A DNA stretch of 49,087 nt from contig NZ_LQBL01000028.1 in NCBI RefSeq assembly GCF_001483745.1, forward strand, positions 241,290 to 290,376, read 5' to 3'. The position numbers and the translations under genes were made by a program. Of this stretch, positions 16,207-25,337 are shown piece after piece (within the stretch, counting starts at the first letter, position 1; each line of letters starts with the position of its first letter). The notes beneath the pieces were generated by a model. The model was not told the DNA's origin and did no database searches. It saw only the letters and a program-made list of their open reading frames with translations. This DNA is from Serinicoccus chungangensis. GTDB lineage: Bacteria > Actinomycetota > Actinomycetes > Actinomycetales > Dermatophilaceae.

Positions 16207-18251
16207 TGACCGCCAAGACCGAGCAAGCCGCCCCTGCCCCCTCCCCCGCCGAGAAGCCGCCCGGGTCGCCCCCGGTCCGCCTGCCCGTCTTCGTCGCCTC
16301 CCTCGTGGGCGTCGTCGTCTTCGCGACCTGGGCCATCCTCATGCCCGACCGCGTCTACGAGACCATCTTCTCCTGGACGGAGTGGGTCGGAGCCACGTTC
16401 GGCTGGTTCTACATCCTGCTCGGCACGGCGATCCTCGTCTTCGTGCTCTTCCTGGGGTTCTCCCGCTACGGCACGCTGCGCCTCGGCCCGGCGCACTCCC
16501 GGCCCGAGTTCTCCACCTTCGCCTGGGCCTCGATGCTCTTCGCCGCCGGCATCGGCACCGACGTCATGTTCTTTTCCGTCGTGGAGCCGGTGACCCAGTA
16601 CATCTCTCCCCCGCTCATCGAGGGCGAGACGGTGCAGGCGGCCCGGGAGGCCACGGTGTGGACGCTGTTCCACTACGGCATCACCGGCTGGGGCATGTAC
16701 GCGCTCATGGGGATGGCGCTGGCCTTCTTCGCCTACCGGCTCAACCTGCCGCTCGCGGTCCGCTCGGCCCTCGCGCCCGTCTTCGGCCGCCGCATCGACG
16801 GCCCGCTCGGCCACGCCGTGGACACCGCGGCGGTGCTCGGCACCATCTTCGGGGTGGCCACCAGCCTCGGGATCGGCGTCGTCTTCCTCAACTTCGGCCT
16901 CGGCGAGCTGTTCGGCATACAGCAGGGTCTGGCCGCCCAGATCGGCCTCATCGTCCTGGCCATCACCATGGCCGCGATCTCGGCCACGACCGGTGTCGAC
17001 AAGGGCATCCGGTTCCTCTCCCAGCTCAACGTGCTGCTCGCCCTCGGCCTCGCGGCGTGGGTGCTCGTCACCGGCCGCACCCAGCTGCTCATCGAGGGCG
17101 TCGTGATGAACGTCGGCGACTTCGTCGCCCGTTTCCCCTCCATGACGATGGACACCATGGCCTACGACGGGGCCAACGAGTGGATGAACCTCTGGACCCT
17201 CTTCTTCTGGGCCTGGTGGGTGGCCTGGGCCTCCTTCGTCGGCATGTTCCTGGCCCGCATCTCCCGCGGCCGCACCATCCGGCAGTTCGTCGCCGGCACC
17301 ATGGTCATCCCGTTCGCCTACATCGTCATGTGGGTCTCGATCTTCGGCAACGCGGCGCTGGCCCGGGTGCGGGACGGCGACGCCGACTTCGCGGCCGCGG
17401 CGCAGGAGTACGACGGCCGGGGCTTCTTCATGCTGCTGCAGGACTACCCGGCAGCCGGGCTGCTCGTGCTCCTGGCCACCGCCGTGGGGCTGCTGTTCTA
17501 CGTCACCTCGGCCGACTCCGGCGCCCTGGTCATGGGCAACCTGTGCTCGCAGCTGCGGGAGGTGCAGGAGGACTGCGCGCCCTGGCTGCGCATCGTCTGG
17601 GCGGCGGCCACCGGCCTGCTGACCATCGCGGTGCTGGCCGTCGGCGGCATCTACGCGCTGCAGTACGCCACGGTCATCATGGGCCTCCCCTTCGCCGTCG
17701 TGCTGGTGCTGGTCATGTGGGGGCTCTTCACGGCCCTGCGCACCGAGCTGCGCCGCGTCGACGCGGGCAACGGCACCCACGCCGTGCTGTATGCCGTGGG
17801 TGACGGGACGGCGGACCGGGAGACGTGGAAGGCGCGGGTGGCCCGGGCGACCAACTTCGTCGACACCGAGGACGCCGAGGCATACCTGGAGAGCGTCGTG
17901 GACCCGGCGCTCACCGAGGTCGCCGAGGAGCTGCGCAGCCGCGGGGTGAGGGCCGAGACGAGCAGCGGCACCGCCCCGCCCGACGACCAGGACAACGAGG
18001 GCGGCCGGTTCGTCGAGCTGCGGACCGGCGAGGACGAGCACCCCTTCCTCTACCGGGTCAAGATCTCCCAGCACCCCGTCCCGACCTACGGCGGGCGGAT
18101 GATCGGGAACCGCGACCGGTACGCCCGGCTCGAGGTGCACCTGGCGGATGGCGGTCAGGACTACGACGTCATGGGGTTCACCCGCGCGCAGGTCATCCAC
18201 GACTGCCTCGACGCCTACGAGGCGCACCTGGACTTCCTGCGCACCGTGTGA
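16206..18251 (+). CDS. betT: BCCT family choline transporter
   Basis: 681 residues, close to BetT of E. coli. After a ~35-residue Pro/Ala-rich N-terminus come about 12 membrane helices with BCCT hallmarks: FAAGIGTDVMFFSVVEP, GITGWGMYALMGM, and the signature FFWAWWVAWASFVGMFLARISRGRT near residue 330. The C-terminal ~130 residues are a hydrophilic cytoplasmic domain (FRVKISQHPVPTYGGR-like), as in osmosensing BetT. It imports choline for betA and betB. Translation is coupled to betA through TGATG. No BetI-type regulator is seen nearby. Confidence 0.9.
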   Translation: MTAKTEQAAPAPSPAEKPPGSPPVRLPVFVASLVGVVVFATWAILMPDRVYETIFSWTEWVGATFGWFYILLGTAILVFVLFLGFSRYGTLRLGPAHSRPEFSTFAWASMLFAAGIGTDVMFFSVVEPVTQYISPPLIEGETVQAAREATVWTLFHYGITGWGMYALMGMALAFFAYRLNLPLAVRSALAPVFGRRIDGPLGHAVDTAAVLGTIFGVATSLGIGVVFLNFGLGELFGIQQGLAAQIGLIVLAITMAAISATTGVDKGIRFLSQLNVLLALGLAAWVLVTGRTQLLIEGVVMNVGDFVARFPSMTMDTMAYDGANEWMNLWTLFFWAWWVAWASFVGMFLARISRGRTIRQFVAGTMVIPFAYIVMWVSIFGNAALARVRDGDADFAAAAQEYDGRGFFMLLQDYPAAGLLVLLATAVGLLFYVTSADSGALVMGNLCSQLREVQEDCAPWLRIVWAAATGLLTIAVLAVGGIYALQYATVIMGLPFAVVLVLVMWGLFTALRTELRRVDAGNGTHAVLYAVGDGTADRETWKARVARATNFVDTEDAEAYLESVVDPALTEVAEELRSRGVRAETSSGTAPPDDQDNEGGRFVELRTGEDEHPFLYRVKISQHPVPTYGGRMIGNRDRYARLEVHLADGGQDYDVMGFTRAQVIHDCLDAYEAHLDFLRTV

Positions 18252-18272
18252 GGCGGCGAGACGCTGCCGGAC

Positions 18273-18278
18273 TAGGCT
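18273..18278 (+). promoter_or_regulatory. -10 box TAGGCT, leaderless geometry (FAD/Fe-S dehydrogenase)
   Basis: TAGGCT ends seven bases before GTG 18286, which supports that codon as the start even though the reading frame is open further upstream through betT. Confidence 0.5.
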
Positions 18279-18285
18279 GACCGGT

Positions 18286-21183
18286 GTGCCGTCGACGAAT
18301 CTGGAGATCCCCTGGAGCCGGCTCGCGAGCTCGCTCGGCGAGCAGCTGGGAGACGGCGCGGTCAGCCGGCGGCCGCTGGACCTGCACGCGCTGGCGCACG
18401 ACGCGTCGCACTACCTGCTGACGCCCGAGCTGCTGGTCCGTCCGACCTCCACCGCGCAGGTGGCCGCCGTCATGGCGGCCTGCGACCGGGCCGGCGCGCC
18501 GATCACCTTCCGCTCCGGCGGCACCAGCCTGTCCGGGCAGGCGATCACCGACGCGGTGCTGGTCGACACCCGCCGGCACTTCACCGACATCGAGGTGCTG
18601 GACGGGGGCGCCCGCGTCCGCGTCCAGCCCGGCGTGACGGTCCGGGCGGTCAACGCCCGGCTCGCGCCGTACCACCGCAAGCTCGGGCCCGACCCGGCCA
18701 GCGAGGGAGCGTGCACGCTCGGCGGCGTCATCGCCAACAACTCCAGCGGCATGCACTGTGGCACCGAGCTCAACACCTACGCCACCCTCGAGTCCCTGAC
18801 CTTCGTGCTGCCCTCGGGCACCGTCATCGACTCGGCCGCCCCGGATGCCGAGGCCGAGCTGGCGGCCCGCGAGCCTGAGCTGGTCGCCGGCCTGCTGGCC
18901 CTGCGCCGACGGGTGCTCGCCGACCCGGAGTCGGTGGCGACGATCCGCAGGCTGTTCGCGATGAAGAACACCATGGGCTACGGCGTCAACGCCCTGCTCG
19001 ACTACGAGCGACCGCTGGACATGCTCGTGCACCTCATGGTGGGCAGCGAGGGCACGCTCGGCTTCGTCGCCTCGGCCGTCCTGGCAACCGTGCCCGTCCA
19101 CCCGGAGGTCGCGACCGGGCTGCTCGTCCTCGACACCGTCGGCGCGGCCACCGGGTCCGTGCCCGACCTCGCCGCGACCGGTGTCGCCACGGCCGAGCTG
19201 CTCGACGCCGCGTCGCTGCGGGTGGCGCAGCAGGACCCCCGCTGCCCGTCGCAGATCGCCGAGCTGGAGGTCGACGAGCACGCGGCGCTGCTGGTCGAGT
19301 GGCAGGGGGACAGCCCCGCCGAGCTGGACGCGACGCTGGGGTCGGCCGCCGCGACCCTCGAGGGGCTGGCGCTGACCAGGCCCGCCCGGCTCACCCGGGA
19401 CGCCCGCGAGCGGGCCGCGCTGTGGAGGGTCCGCAAGGGTCTGTTCTCCGCCGTCGCCGAGGCCCGCCCCGCCGGCACCAACGCGCTGCTCGAGGATGTC
19501 GTCGTCGGCGTCGACGTGCTCGGGGAGACCTGCGTCGCGCTGACTGAGCTGTTCGACACGCACCGCTACGAGGACTCGGTGATCTTCGGGCACGCCCGCG
19601 ACGGCAACGTCCACTTCCTGCTCAACGAACGCTTCGACGACCCGGACGCGATGCGCCGCTACGCCGCCTTCACCGAGGACATGGTCGACCTGGTGCTGGG
19701 CCAGGGCGGCTCGCTCAAGGCCGAGCACGGGACCGGCCGCATCATGGCACCCTTCGTCCGTCGGCAGTACGGCGACGAGCTCTACGCGGTGATGTGGGAG
19801 ATCAAGCGGCTCCTCGACCCCCGGGGGCTGCTCAACCCGGCGGCCGTGCTCTCCGACGAGCCCACGTCATACCTGCGGGACCTCAAGCCCTCCCCGCCGG
19901 TGGAGGAGGAGGTCGACCGGTGCGTCGAGTGCGGCTACTGCGAGCCGGTCTGCCCGTCCAAGGACCTCACCCTGACCCCGCGTCAGCGGATCGTGGTGCG
20001 CCGCGACATCCAGACCGCCCGCGCCGCCGGTGACCACGCGCTCGCCGACTCCCTCGAGCGCGACTACGACTACGACGGCACCCAGACCTGCGCCGTCGAC
20101 GGGATGTGCCAGAGCGCGTGCCCGGTCCGCATCGACACCGGCGACCTCACCCGGCGGCTGCGCCGGGAGTCGGCCGGCCGCCTGACCGAGGCGGCCTGGG
20201 CGGGGGCCGCCCGCGCCTGGGGGGCGGTGGCGCCCCTGGGCGGGCTCGCGCTCGGCGCGGCCCGGCTGGTGCCCTCCGGGGTGCCGGTGGCCGCCACCCG
20301 CGTCGTGCGCGCCGTCGCGGGAGCCGACACCGTGCCGCTCTACGACGCGCGGCTGCCCGGTGGGGGCAGCCGGAGACGCGAGCTGACGACCGCCTCCCCG
20401 GTGGCCGTGCTCTTCAGCACCTGCATCGGCGAGATGTTCGGGACCGAGCCCGGCGGCCACACCGGCGACCTCGGCCCCGGGGCGGGCGGGGCGCTCGTCG
20501 AGCTGTGCGTGCGCGCCGGCGTCCCGCTGCGCACCCCCTCCGGGATCGGCGGCCTGTGCTGCGGCACGCCGTGGAAGTCCAAGGGTCTGACCAGCGGGTA
20601 TGCCGTCATGGCCGACCGCGTGGTCCCGGCCCTGCGGGAGGCCACCGAGGGTGGCCGGCTCCCCGTGGTGGTCGAGGCGTCCTCCTGCGTGGAGGGGCTG
20701 CTGGTCATGCTCGCCGAGCGCGCGCCCGAGGTGCGGGTGGTGGACGCCGTCGACTTCGTCCGGGACACCGTGCTCCCCCGCCTCGACGTCCGCCGCACCG
20801 ACCGCACCCTCGTGGTGCACCCGACGTGCTCCTCCGAGCGGGCGGGGAGCACCGAGGCGCTCGTGGCGCTGGCCGAGGCGGTCTCGACCGACGTCGTGGT
20901 GCCCGTGTCCTGGGGCTGCTGCGCCTTCGCCGGGGACCGCGGCCTGCTGCACCCCGAGCTCACCGCCTCGGCCACCGCCGACGAGGCCGCCGAGGTCGCG
21001 GGTATCGTCGCGCGGGTGATGCCTCCCCGTGCCGAGCACGCCTCCCCGAGCAGCGCCCCCACCCCTGCCGGCGCGCTCGGCTTCGTCTCCTCCAACCGCA
21101 CCTGCGAGATCGGGATGACCCGGGCCACCGGCCAGCCGTACCGGCACGTGCTGGAGCTGCTCGCGCAGGCGACCCGGGCATGA
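18286..21183 (+). CDS. Fused FAD-binding and Fe-S oxidoreductase (D-lactate/2-hydroxyacid dehydrogenase type)
   Basis: 965 residues combining GlcD-, GlcF- and CCG-like parts. Residues ~40-230 are the FAD_binding_4 domain (ITFRSGGTSLSGQAITDAVLVDTRR, then LGGVIANNSSGMHCG). Residues ~240-520 are the FAD-oxidase C-terminal domain, ending with GNVHFLLNER and EHGTGRI. Two 4Fe-4S motifs follow: CVECGYCEPVC near 545 and CAVDGMCQSACPV near 600. Two CCG-type motifs (GGLCCGTPWKSKG, WGCCAFAGDRG) lie near 760 and 880. The arrangement is that of membrane-associated quinone-linked D-lactate or D-2-hydroxyacid dehydrogenases. The exact substrate is unproven. Confidence 0.87.
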   Translation: MPSTNLEIPWSRLASSLGEQLGDGAVSRRPLDLHALAHDASHYLLTPELLVRPTSTAQVAAVMAACDRAGAPITFRSGGTSLSGQAITDAVLVDTRRHFTDIEVLDGGARVRVQPGVTVRAVNARLAPYHRKLGPDPASEGACTLGGVIANNSSGMHCGTELNTYATLESLTFVLPSGTVIDSAAPDAEAELAAREPELVAGLLALRRRVLADPESVATIRRLFAMKNTMGYGVNALLDYERPLDMLVHLMVGSEGTLGFVASAVLATVPVHPEVATGLLVLDTVGAATGSVPDLAATGVATAELLDAASLRVAQQDPRCPSQIAELEVDEHAALLVEWQGDSPAELDATLGSAAATLEGLALTRPARLTRDARERAALWRVRKGLFSAVAEARPAGTNALLEDVVVGVDVLGETCVALTELFDTHRYEDSVIFGHARDGNVHFLLNERFDDPDAMRRYAAFTEDMVDLVLGQGGSLKAEHGTGRIMAPFVRRQYGDELYAVMWEIKRLLDPRGLLNPAAVLSDEPTSYLRDLKPSPPVEEEVDRCVECGYCEPVCPSKDLTLTPRQRIVVRRDIQTARAAGDHALADSLERDYDYDGTQTCAVDGMCQSACPVRIDTGDLTRRLRRESAGRLTEAAWAGAARAWGAVAPLGGLALGAARLVPSGVPVAATRVVRAVAGADTVPLYDARLPGGGSRRRELTTASPVAVLFSTCIGEMFGTEPGGHTGDLGPGAGGALVELCVRAGVPLRTPSGIGGLCCGTPWKSKGLTSGYAVMADRVVPALREATEGGRLPVVVEASSCVEGLLVMLAERAPEVRVVDAVDFVRDTVLPRLDVRRTDRTLVVHPTCSSERAGSTEALVALAEAVSTDVVVPVSWGCCAFAGDRGLLHPELTASATADEAAEVAGIVARVMPPRAEHASPSSAPTPAGALGFVSSNRTCEIGMTRATGQPYRHVLELLAQATRA

Positions 21184-21199
21184 CCCGCGACAACCACCC

Positions 21200-21326
21200 C
21201 ACCGAGCGTCGCGAATGGTTGCGCCACCGCCCACCGAGCGTCGCGAATGGTTGCCGGAGCCGACCCGGTGCAGCCATTCGCGACGCCCGGTCGGTTCAGA
21301 GACAACCATTCACGACGCTCGGTGGG
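21200..21326. repeat. Four-copy nested inverted repeat (REP-like, ~23 bp unit)
   Basis: The unit CACCGAGCGTCGCGAATGG with TTG after it occurs directly at 21200-21221 and 21232-21253. It occurs inverted, with a few changes, at 21271-21294 and 21303-21326. The order is forward, forward, reverse, reverse, so copy 2 can pair with copy 3 around a 17-base loop, and copy 1 with copy 4 outside it. It sits 16 bases after the dehydrogenase stop in the window's largest gap (21184-21505). It may work as a terminator or be a dispersed extragenic palindrome of the genome. Confidence 0.85.
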
Positions 21327-21426
21327 TAGAGAAGGCCGGGGGCCGGACGGGCGATCTCCCCCGCCACGGCCGGCCGCGCCTGGGACCACCGACCAACCCC
21401 AGGGGCGGGCAAAGTTTGGCCCATGA

Positions 21427-21470
21427 TTTGGTCAAGTCCGCCCGGTGACGCGGGTCACCTACCTAGGGTC
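21427..21470 (+). promoter_or_regulatory. Candidate promoter of the LVIVD-DUF305 gene
   Basis: A -10-like TAGGGT near 21464 lies about 17-20 bases downstream of TTGGTC/CAAGTC-type sequence, within a less GC-rich patch. It is roughly 40 bases before the ATG at 21506 and its Shine-Dalgarno (TGGAGG). The assignment is tentative. Confidence 0.35.
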
Positions 21471-21505
21471 GAAGGATCCCCGAGAACCACTGGAGGTTGG
21501 CTGTC

Positions 21506-23503
21506 ATGGGCGACACCACGAACCGGACCAGACGTCTGCTGCGTACGGCGGCGACGGCGGTCCTCGCGACGACCTTGAGCGTCGCGTACCTCCCGGGAGC
21601 GGTCCAGGCCGACCCGGACGACATCGAGACCAGCGACAACATGACGCTGCTGAGCAACACCCCGAAGCAGGCGCCGCTGGAGGGCTTCAACTCCGACATC
21701 GCCTTCTGGGGCGACTACGCCTTCCAGGGCAACTACGACGGATTCCGGATCTGGGACATCTCCAAGCCCCGGGACCCCGAGCTCGTCACCCAGGTGCTGT
21801 GCCCCGGCGGCCAGGGCGACGTGTCCGTCTCCGAGGACGGCTCGCTGCTCTTCATGTCGGTGGACTCCCCCCGCTCCGACGACACCTGCTCCAGCACGTC
21901 CGGCAGCATCCTCAGCCCGACCTCCTGGGAGGGTATGCGGATCTTCGACATCTCCGACCTCGAGAGCCCGGACTACGTCAAGGCCGTGCGCACCGACTGC
22001 GGCTCGCACACCCACACCCTGGTCCCGGGTGAGGACGAGGGCACGAACTACCTCTACGTCTCCTCCTACGGTCCCAACTCACGCTTCCCCAACTGCCAGC
22101 CGCCGCACGACGGCATCTCGGTCGTCGAGGTGCCCACGGAGGACCCGGCGTCGGCCGCGGTGGTCTCCGAGCCGGTCCTCTTCCCCGAGGGCGGCGGACC
22201 GGGCACGAGCGGCTGCCACGACATCACCGCATACCCCGAGCGTGACCTGGCAGCCGGCGCCTGCATGGGCGACGGCATCCTCATGGACATCTCCGACCCG
22301 GTGAACCCGGTCGTCACCGAGCAGGTGCAGGACTCCAACTTCGCCTTCTGGCACTCGGCCACCTTCAACGACGACGGCTCCAAGGTGGTCTTCACCGACG
22401 AGCTGGGCGGCGGCGGTGCGGCCACCTGCAACGAGGCGGTCGGGCCGAACCGCGGCGCCAACGCGATCTTCGACATCGCCTACGACGACACCGCGTCGCT
22501 GGATTTCCGCAGCTACTACAAGATCCCCCGCTACCAGGAGGACACGGAGAACTGCGTCGCGCACAACGGCTCGATCATCCCGGTCGTCAAGGGTGACGTC
22601 ATGGTGCAGGCGTGGTACCAGGGCGGCGTCTCGGTGTTCGACTTCACCGACTCCGACAACCCCGAGGAGATCGCCTACTTCGACCGCGGTCCGATCGACG
22701 ACGACAACCTCGTCCTCGGTGGCTCCTGGTCGGCGTACTACTACAACGGGCACATCTACTCCAGCGACATCACGCAGGGGCTGGACGTGCTCAAGGTGCG
22801 TGGCACCAAGGGTGACAACCGGGTGAAGATGGACTTCCTCAACGCCCAGACGCAGTACGAGTCGACCCCGGGACGCTCCGGCTCCCGCCCGGGGAACGCC
22901 CCCGGTCTCGACGGCAAGGACGTCACCTCCGCGGTCGTCCCCGCCGCCCCGGGCGCCAGCGCTCAGGTCGTCCCGGCGCCGCAGGCCGAGCGCCTGGTCG
23001 CGCAGAGCCGTCACGACCTGGCGCACCAGTCCGGCGAGGCCGACACGATGTTCATGTCGATGATGGTGCCGCACCACTACCAGGCGATCCTCATGTCGCA
23101 GCTCGCCGAGGACCGGATGGCCGACCCGCAGCTCGCGGCGCTGGCCGACCGGATGCTCCTGGAGCAGGAGCTCGAGATCGACGTCATGCAGGGCTGGCAG
23201 GGCGCCCACGGCCACCCGGTCACCGACGAGGTGGCGGCCTACGAGCAGATGGTCGCCGACCCCGCCATGCGTGAGCAGATGGGTATGGCGTCGCCGGAGC
23301 AGATGCAGCAGCTCGCCGAGGCGGAGGGCGCGGCCTTCGACACCCTCTTCGTCGAGCTCATGGTGCCCCACCACGAGGGGGCCATCGACATGGCCGTGGA
23401 CGAGATCATCCACGGCTCGGACGTCACCGTGCAGCAGCTGGCGACCGACATGATGGTCACCCAGGCCGTGCAGATCGACCAGATGCAGCGCCTGGTCGGC
23501 TGA
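21506..23503 (+). CDS. Secreted LVIVD beta-propeller fused to DUF305
   Basis: 665 residues. A signal peptide (residues 1-~37, RRLLRTAATAVLATTLSVAYLPG then AVQA) exports it. Residues ~50-450 hold LVIVD-type propeller repeats, each near FRIWDISKPRDPELV, MRIFDISDLESPDYV, ILMDISDPVNPVV or VSVFDFTDSDNPEEI. After a Pro/Ala linker, residues ~508-665 are a DUF305 domain with two halves, each containing MVPHH (near 521 and 618), plus Met- and His-rich helices. DUF305 is a ferritin-like four-helix fold linked to metal, often copper, handling. Fusing it to an LVIVD propeller suggests an extracytoplasmic metal-binding protein. Start ATG 21506 has TGGAGG nine bases upstream; TTG 21497 is possible. Confidence 0.85.
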   Translation: MGDTTNRTRRLLRTAATAVLATTLSVAYLPGAVQADPDDIETSDNMTLLSNTPKQAPLEGFNSDIAFWGDYAFQGNYDGFRIWDISKPRDPELVTQVLCPGGQGDVSVSEDGSLLFMSVDSPRSDDTCSSTSGSILSPTSWEGMRIFDISDLESPDYVKAVRTDCGSHTHTLVPGEDEGTNYLYVSSYGPNSRFPNCQPPHDGISVVEVPTEDPASAAVVSEPVLFPEGGGPGTSGCHDITAYPERDLAAGACMGDGILMDISDPVNPVVTEQVQDSNFAFWHSATFNDDGSKVVFTDELGGGGAATCNEAVGPNRGANAIFDIAYDDTASLDFRSYYKIPRYQEDTENCVAHNGSIIPVVKGDVMVQAWYQGGVSVFDFTDSDNPEEIAYFDRGPIDDDNLVLGGSWSAYYYNGHIYSSDITQGLDVLKVRGTKGDNRVKMDFLNAQTQYESTPGRSGSRPGNAPGLDGKDVTSAVVPAAPGASAQVVPAPQAERLVAQSRHDLAHQSGEADTMFMSMMVPHHYQAILMSQLAEDRMADPQLAALADRMLLEQELEIDVMQGWQGAHGHPVTDEVAAYEQMVADPAMREQMGMASPEQMQQLAEAEGAAFDTLFVELMVPHHEGAIDMAVDEIIHGSDVTVQQLATDMMVTQAVQIDQMQRLVG

Positions 23504-23511
23504 CGGCGCGA

Positions 23512-23547
23512 CGAAGGGCCCGGCGCCACGAAGCACCGGGCCCTTCG
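23512..23547. terminator. Strong hairpin terminator, perfect 12-bp stem
   Basis: CGAAGGGCCCGG and its exact complement CCGGGCCCTTCG flank a 12-base loop, nine bases after the LVIVD-DUF305 stop. It also lies 66 bases beyond the stop of the opposing ThDP gene, so it can end both transcripts. Confidence 0.85.
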
Positions 23548-23612
23548 AGCTGTCCGGGGGCTACCGCCCGCCCGGGGTGGCCGCCCGCCGTGGTGGGCCG
23601 GCCGCGGGCATC

Positions 23613-25265
23613 TCAGTTGTTCACCCGGATGATCTCCTCCTGGTAGGGCGCGACGACGTCGCGGGACACCCGGCAGTCGAGGACGAGGAACGGGCGATCG
23701 TCGACCGGCTGCGCCGCCCAGTCGGCGAGCCGGTCGAGGTCGGCCAGGGTCTGCACCACGACCCCCTCGGCGCCGACCCCGGCGGCCAGGGCGGCGAAGT
23801 CGACCTGCGGGATGAGCATCGGCTCGAGCGCCAGCCCCTGCAGCCCGTAGAGGTTGACCTCGGCGCCGTAGGCGCCGTCGTTCCAGACCACGGCCAGGCC
23901 CGACCCGCCGGCGACGCGGACCGCCGACTCCAGGTCGGCCAGGGCCATGAGCCCACCGCCGTCCCCGGTGGTGAGCACGACGGTCGCCTCCGGCCGCGCG
24001 AGCGCGGCCCCGAGCACCGAGGGCCACCCCAGCCCGATGGACTGGAAGGCCGTCCCCACCATGATCATCCGGTCCGGGGAGGCCACCGGCCAGTACATGT
24101 TCGCCCACCCGATGAAGTGCCCGCCGTCGGAGACCACCACCCGGTCCTGCGGGAGCAGCTCCCCGATCCGGACCGCCACGGACCGCGGGTCCAGCCGACC
24201 GTCCGGCGCCAGGTCCTGCCCCGGGTGGTAGGCGCGCAGGTCGCCGACGGGCACGCTCTCGCGCCACCCGCCGGGGGCGTGGCCGAGCCCGGTGAGCCGC
24301 TCGGTGACCGCACGCGCCACGAGGGCCGCGTCCCCCTGGACGTAGCCCCCGACGTGGGGATGCGTGGCGGCCGGCGCGACGTCGACCTGGAGGATCCGGG
24401 TGCCGGGCGCGAACAGCTCGCCGAAGCGCATCGTGAACTGGTTGAGCGAGGCGCCGAAGACGACCGCGACGTCGGCCTCGCGGACGAGGTCCATCGCGCC
24501 CTCGGCGCCCCAGCCGCCGACCACCCCCAGGTCGTACTCCGCCCGCGGGAAGATGCTGCGCCCCAGCGAGGTGGTGGCGGTGACCGCACCGGTGGCGTCC
24601 GCGAGCTCCCCCAACGCCTCCCCCGCGCCGGCCAGCCACGCACCGCGACCGGCGAGCAGCAGCGGCCGCTGCGCCCCGGCCAGCGCGGTGGCGATGTCCG
24701 CGACGGCGCCGGCGGCGAAGTCGCCGACCGGCGCCCGGGGCGCCGGGGTGAGCGGGGCGGGCACCTCCGGCACCGGCCCGACCTCGAGCCGGGCCACGTC
24801 GTAGGGCACCGCCAGGACGGTCGGCACCCGGTAGGTCAGGGCGTGCTCGATGGCGATGACGGTCGTGGCGGCGGCATCGGTCCGCCCGACGGTGTAGGTG
24901 CGGGCGCCGACCGCGGACGCCAGGGCGATCTGGTCGACGTCCCAGGGCCGCGGGCCGGAGGTCGGGCCGTCGCCGACGACGAGGACGAGCGGCACCTTGG
25001 CCTGCACCGCCTCGGCCAGCGCGGTGAGCGTGTTGGTGAAGCCGGCGCCGTAGGTGGAGGTGGCAGCGGCGATCCGCCCGCAGGCCCGGTGGTGGGCGTC
25101 CGCCGCCACCACTCCCCCGGCCTCGTGGCGGACCGCGGTGAACTGCACGTCCCTCGAGCGCTCGAGGGCGTCCAGGACGTGGGCGTTGCCGTTGCCCATG
25201 ACCCCGAAGACGTGGTCGACGTGGCGGGCCAGGGTGAGGGCGACGTGGGCGGAGACGGTGGGCAC
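23613..25265 (-). CDS. Thiamine-diphosphate-dependent enzyme (acetolactate synthase/benzoylformate decarboxylase-like)
   Basis: 550 residues with the three-domain ThDP fold. The catalytic Glu is in AVRHEAGG near residue 47. The middle domain contains PLLLAGRGAW and ASLNQFTMRF. The ThDP/Mg motif starts GDGGGLMALADLESAV near 430 and ends with VWND about 28 residues later. The N-terminal VFGVMGNGNAHVLDAL is typical of 2-oxo-acid decarboxylases and synthases. It follows hpaI after 143 bases and may have its own promoter. No step of the homoprotocatechuate route needs such an enzyme, so it may decarboxylate a feeder 2-oxo acid or use a product; the substrate is unknown. GTG start with AAGGAG. Confidence 0.82.
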   Translation of the reverse strand: MPTVSAHVALTLARHVDHVFGVMGNGNAHVLDALERSRDVQFTAVRHEAGGVVAADAHHRACGRIAAATSTYGAGFTNTLTALAEAVQAKVPLVLVVGDGPTSGPRPWDVDQIALASAVGARTYTVGRTDAAATTVIAIEHALTYRVPTVLAVPYDVARLEVGPVPEVPAPLTPAPRAPVGDFAAGAVADIATALAGAQRPLLLAGRGAWLAGAGEALGELADATGAVTATTSLGRSIFPRAEYDLGVVGGWGAEGAMDLVREADVAVVFGASLNQFTMRFGELFAPGTRILQVDVAPAATHPHVGGYVQGDAALVARAVTERLTGLGHAPGGWRESVPVGDLRAYHPGQDLAPDGRLDPRSVAVRIGELLPQDRVVVSDGGHFIGWANMYWPVASPDRMIMVGTAFQSIGLGWPSVLGAALARPEATVVLTTGDGGGLMALADLESAVRVAGGSGLAVVWNDGAYGAEVNLYGLQGLALEPMLIPQVDFAALAAGVGAEGVVVQTLADLDRLADWAAQPVDDRPFLVLDCRVSRDVVAPYQEEIIRVNN

Positions 25266-25337
25266 GCAGGTGCTCCTTCGCGAGAGACGGACGGGGGGTC
25301 AGGCCGTATGTGTCTCGCGGGTGCGGCACGCCGCTGT

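Noticed and set aside
21200-21326. CRISPR-like appearance of four ~22-bp repeats
   Set aside because: Only four copies, half of them inverted, with uneven gaps and no cas genes. A nested palindrome explains it better.
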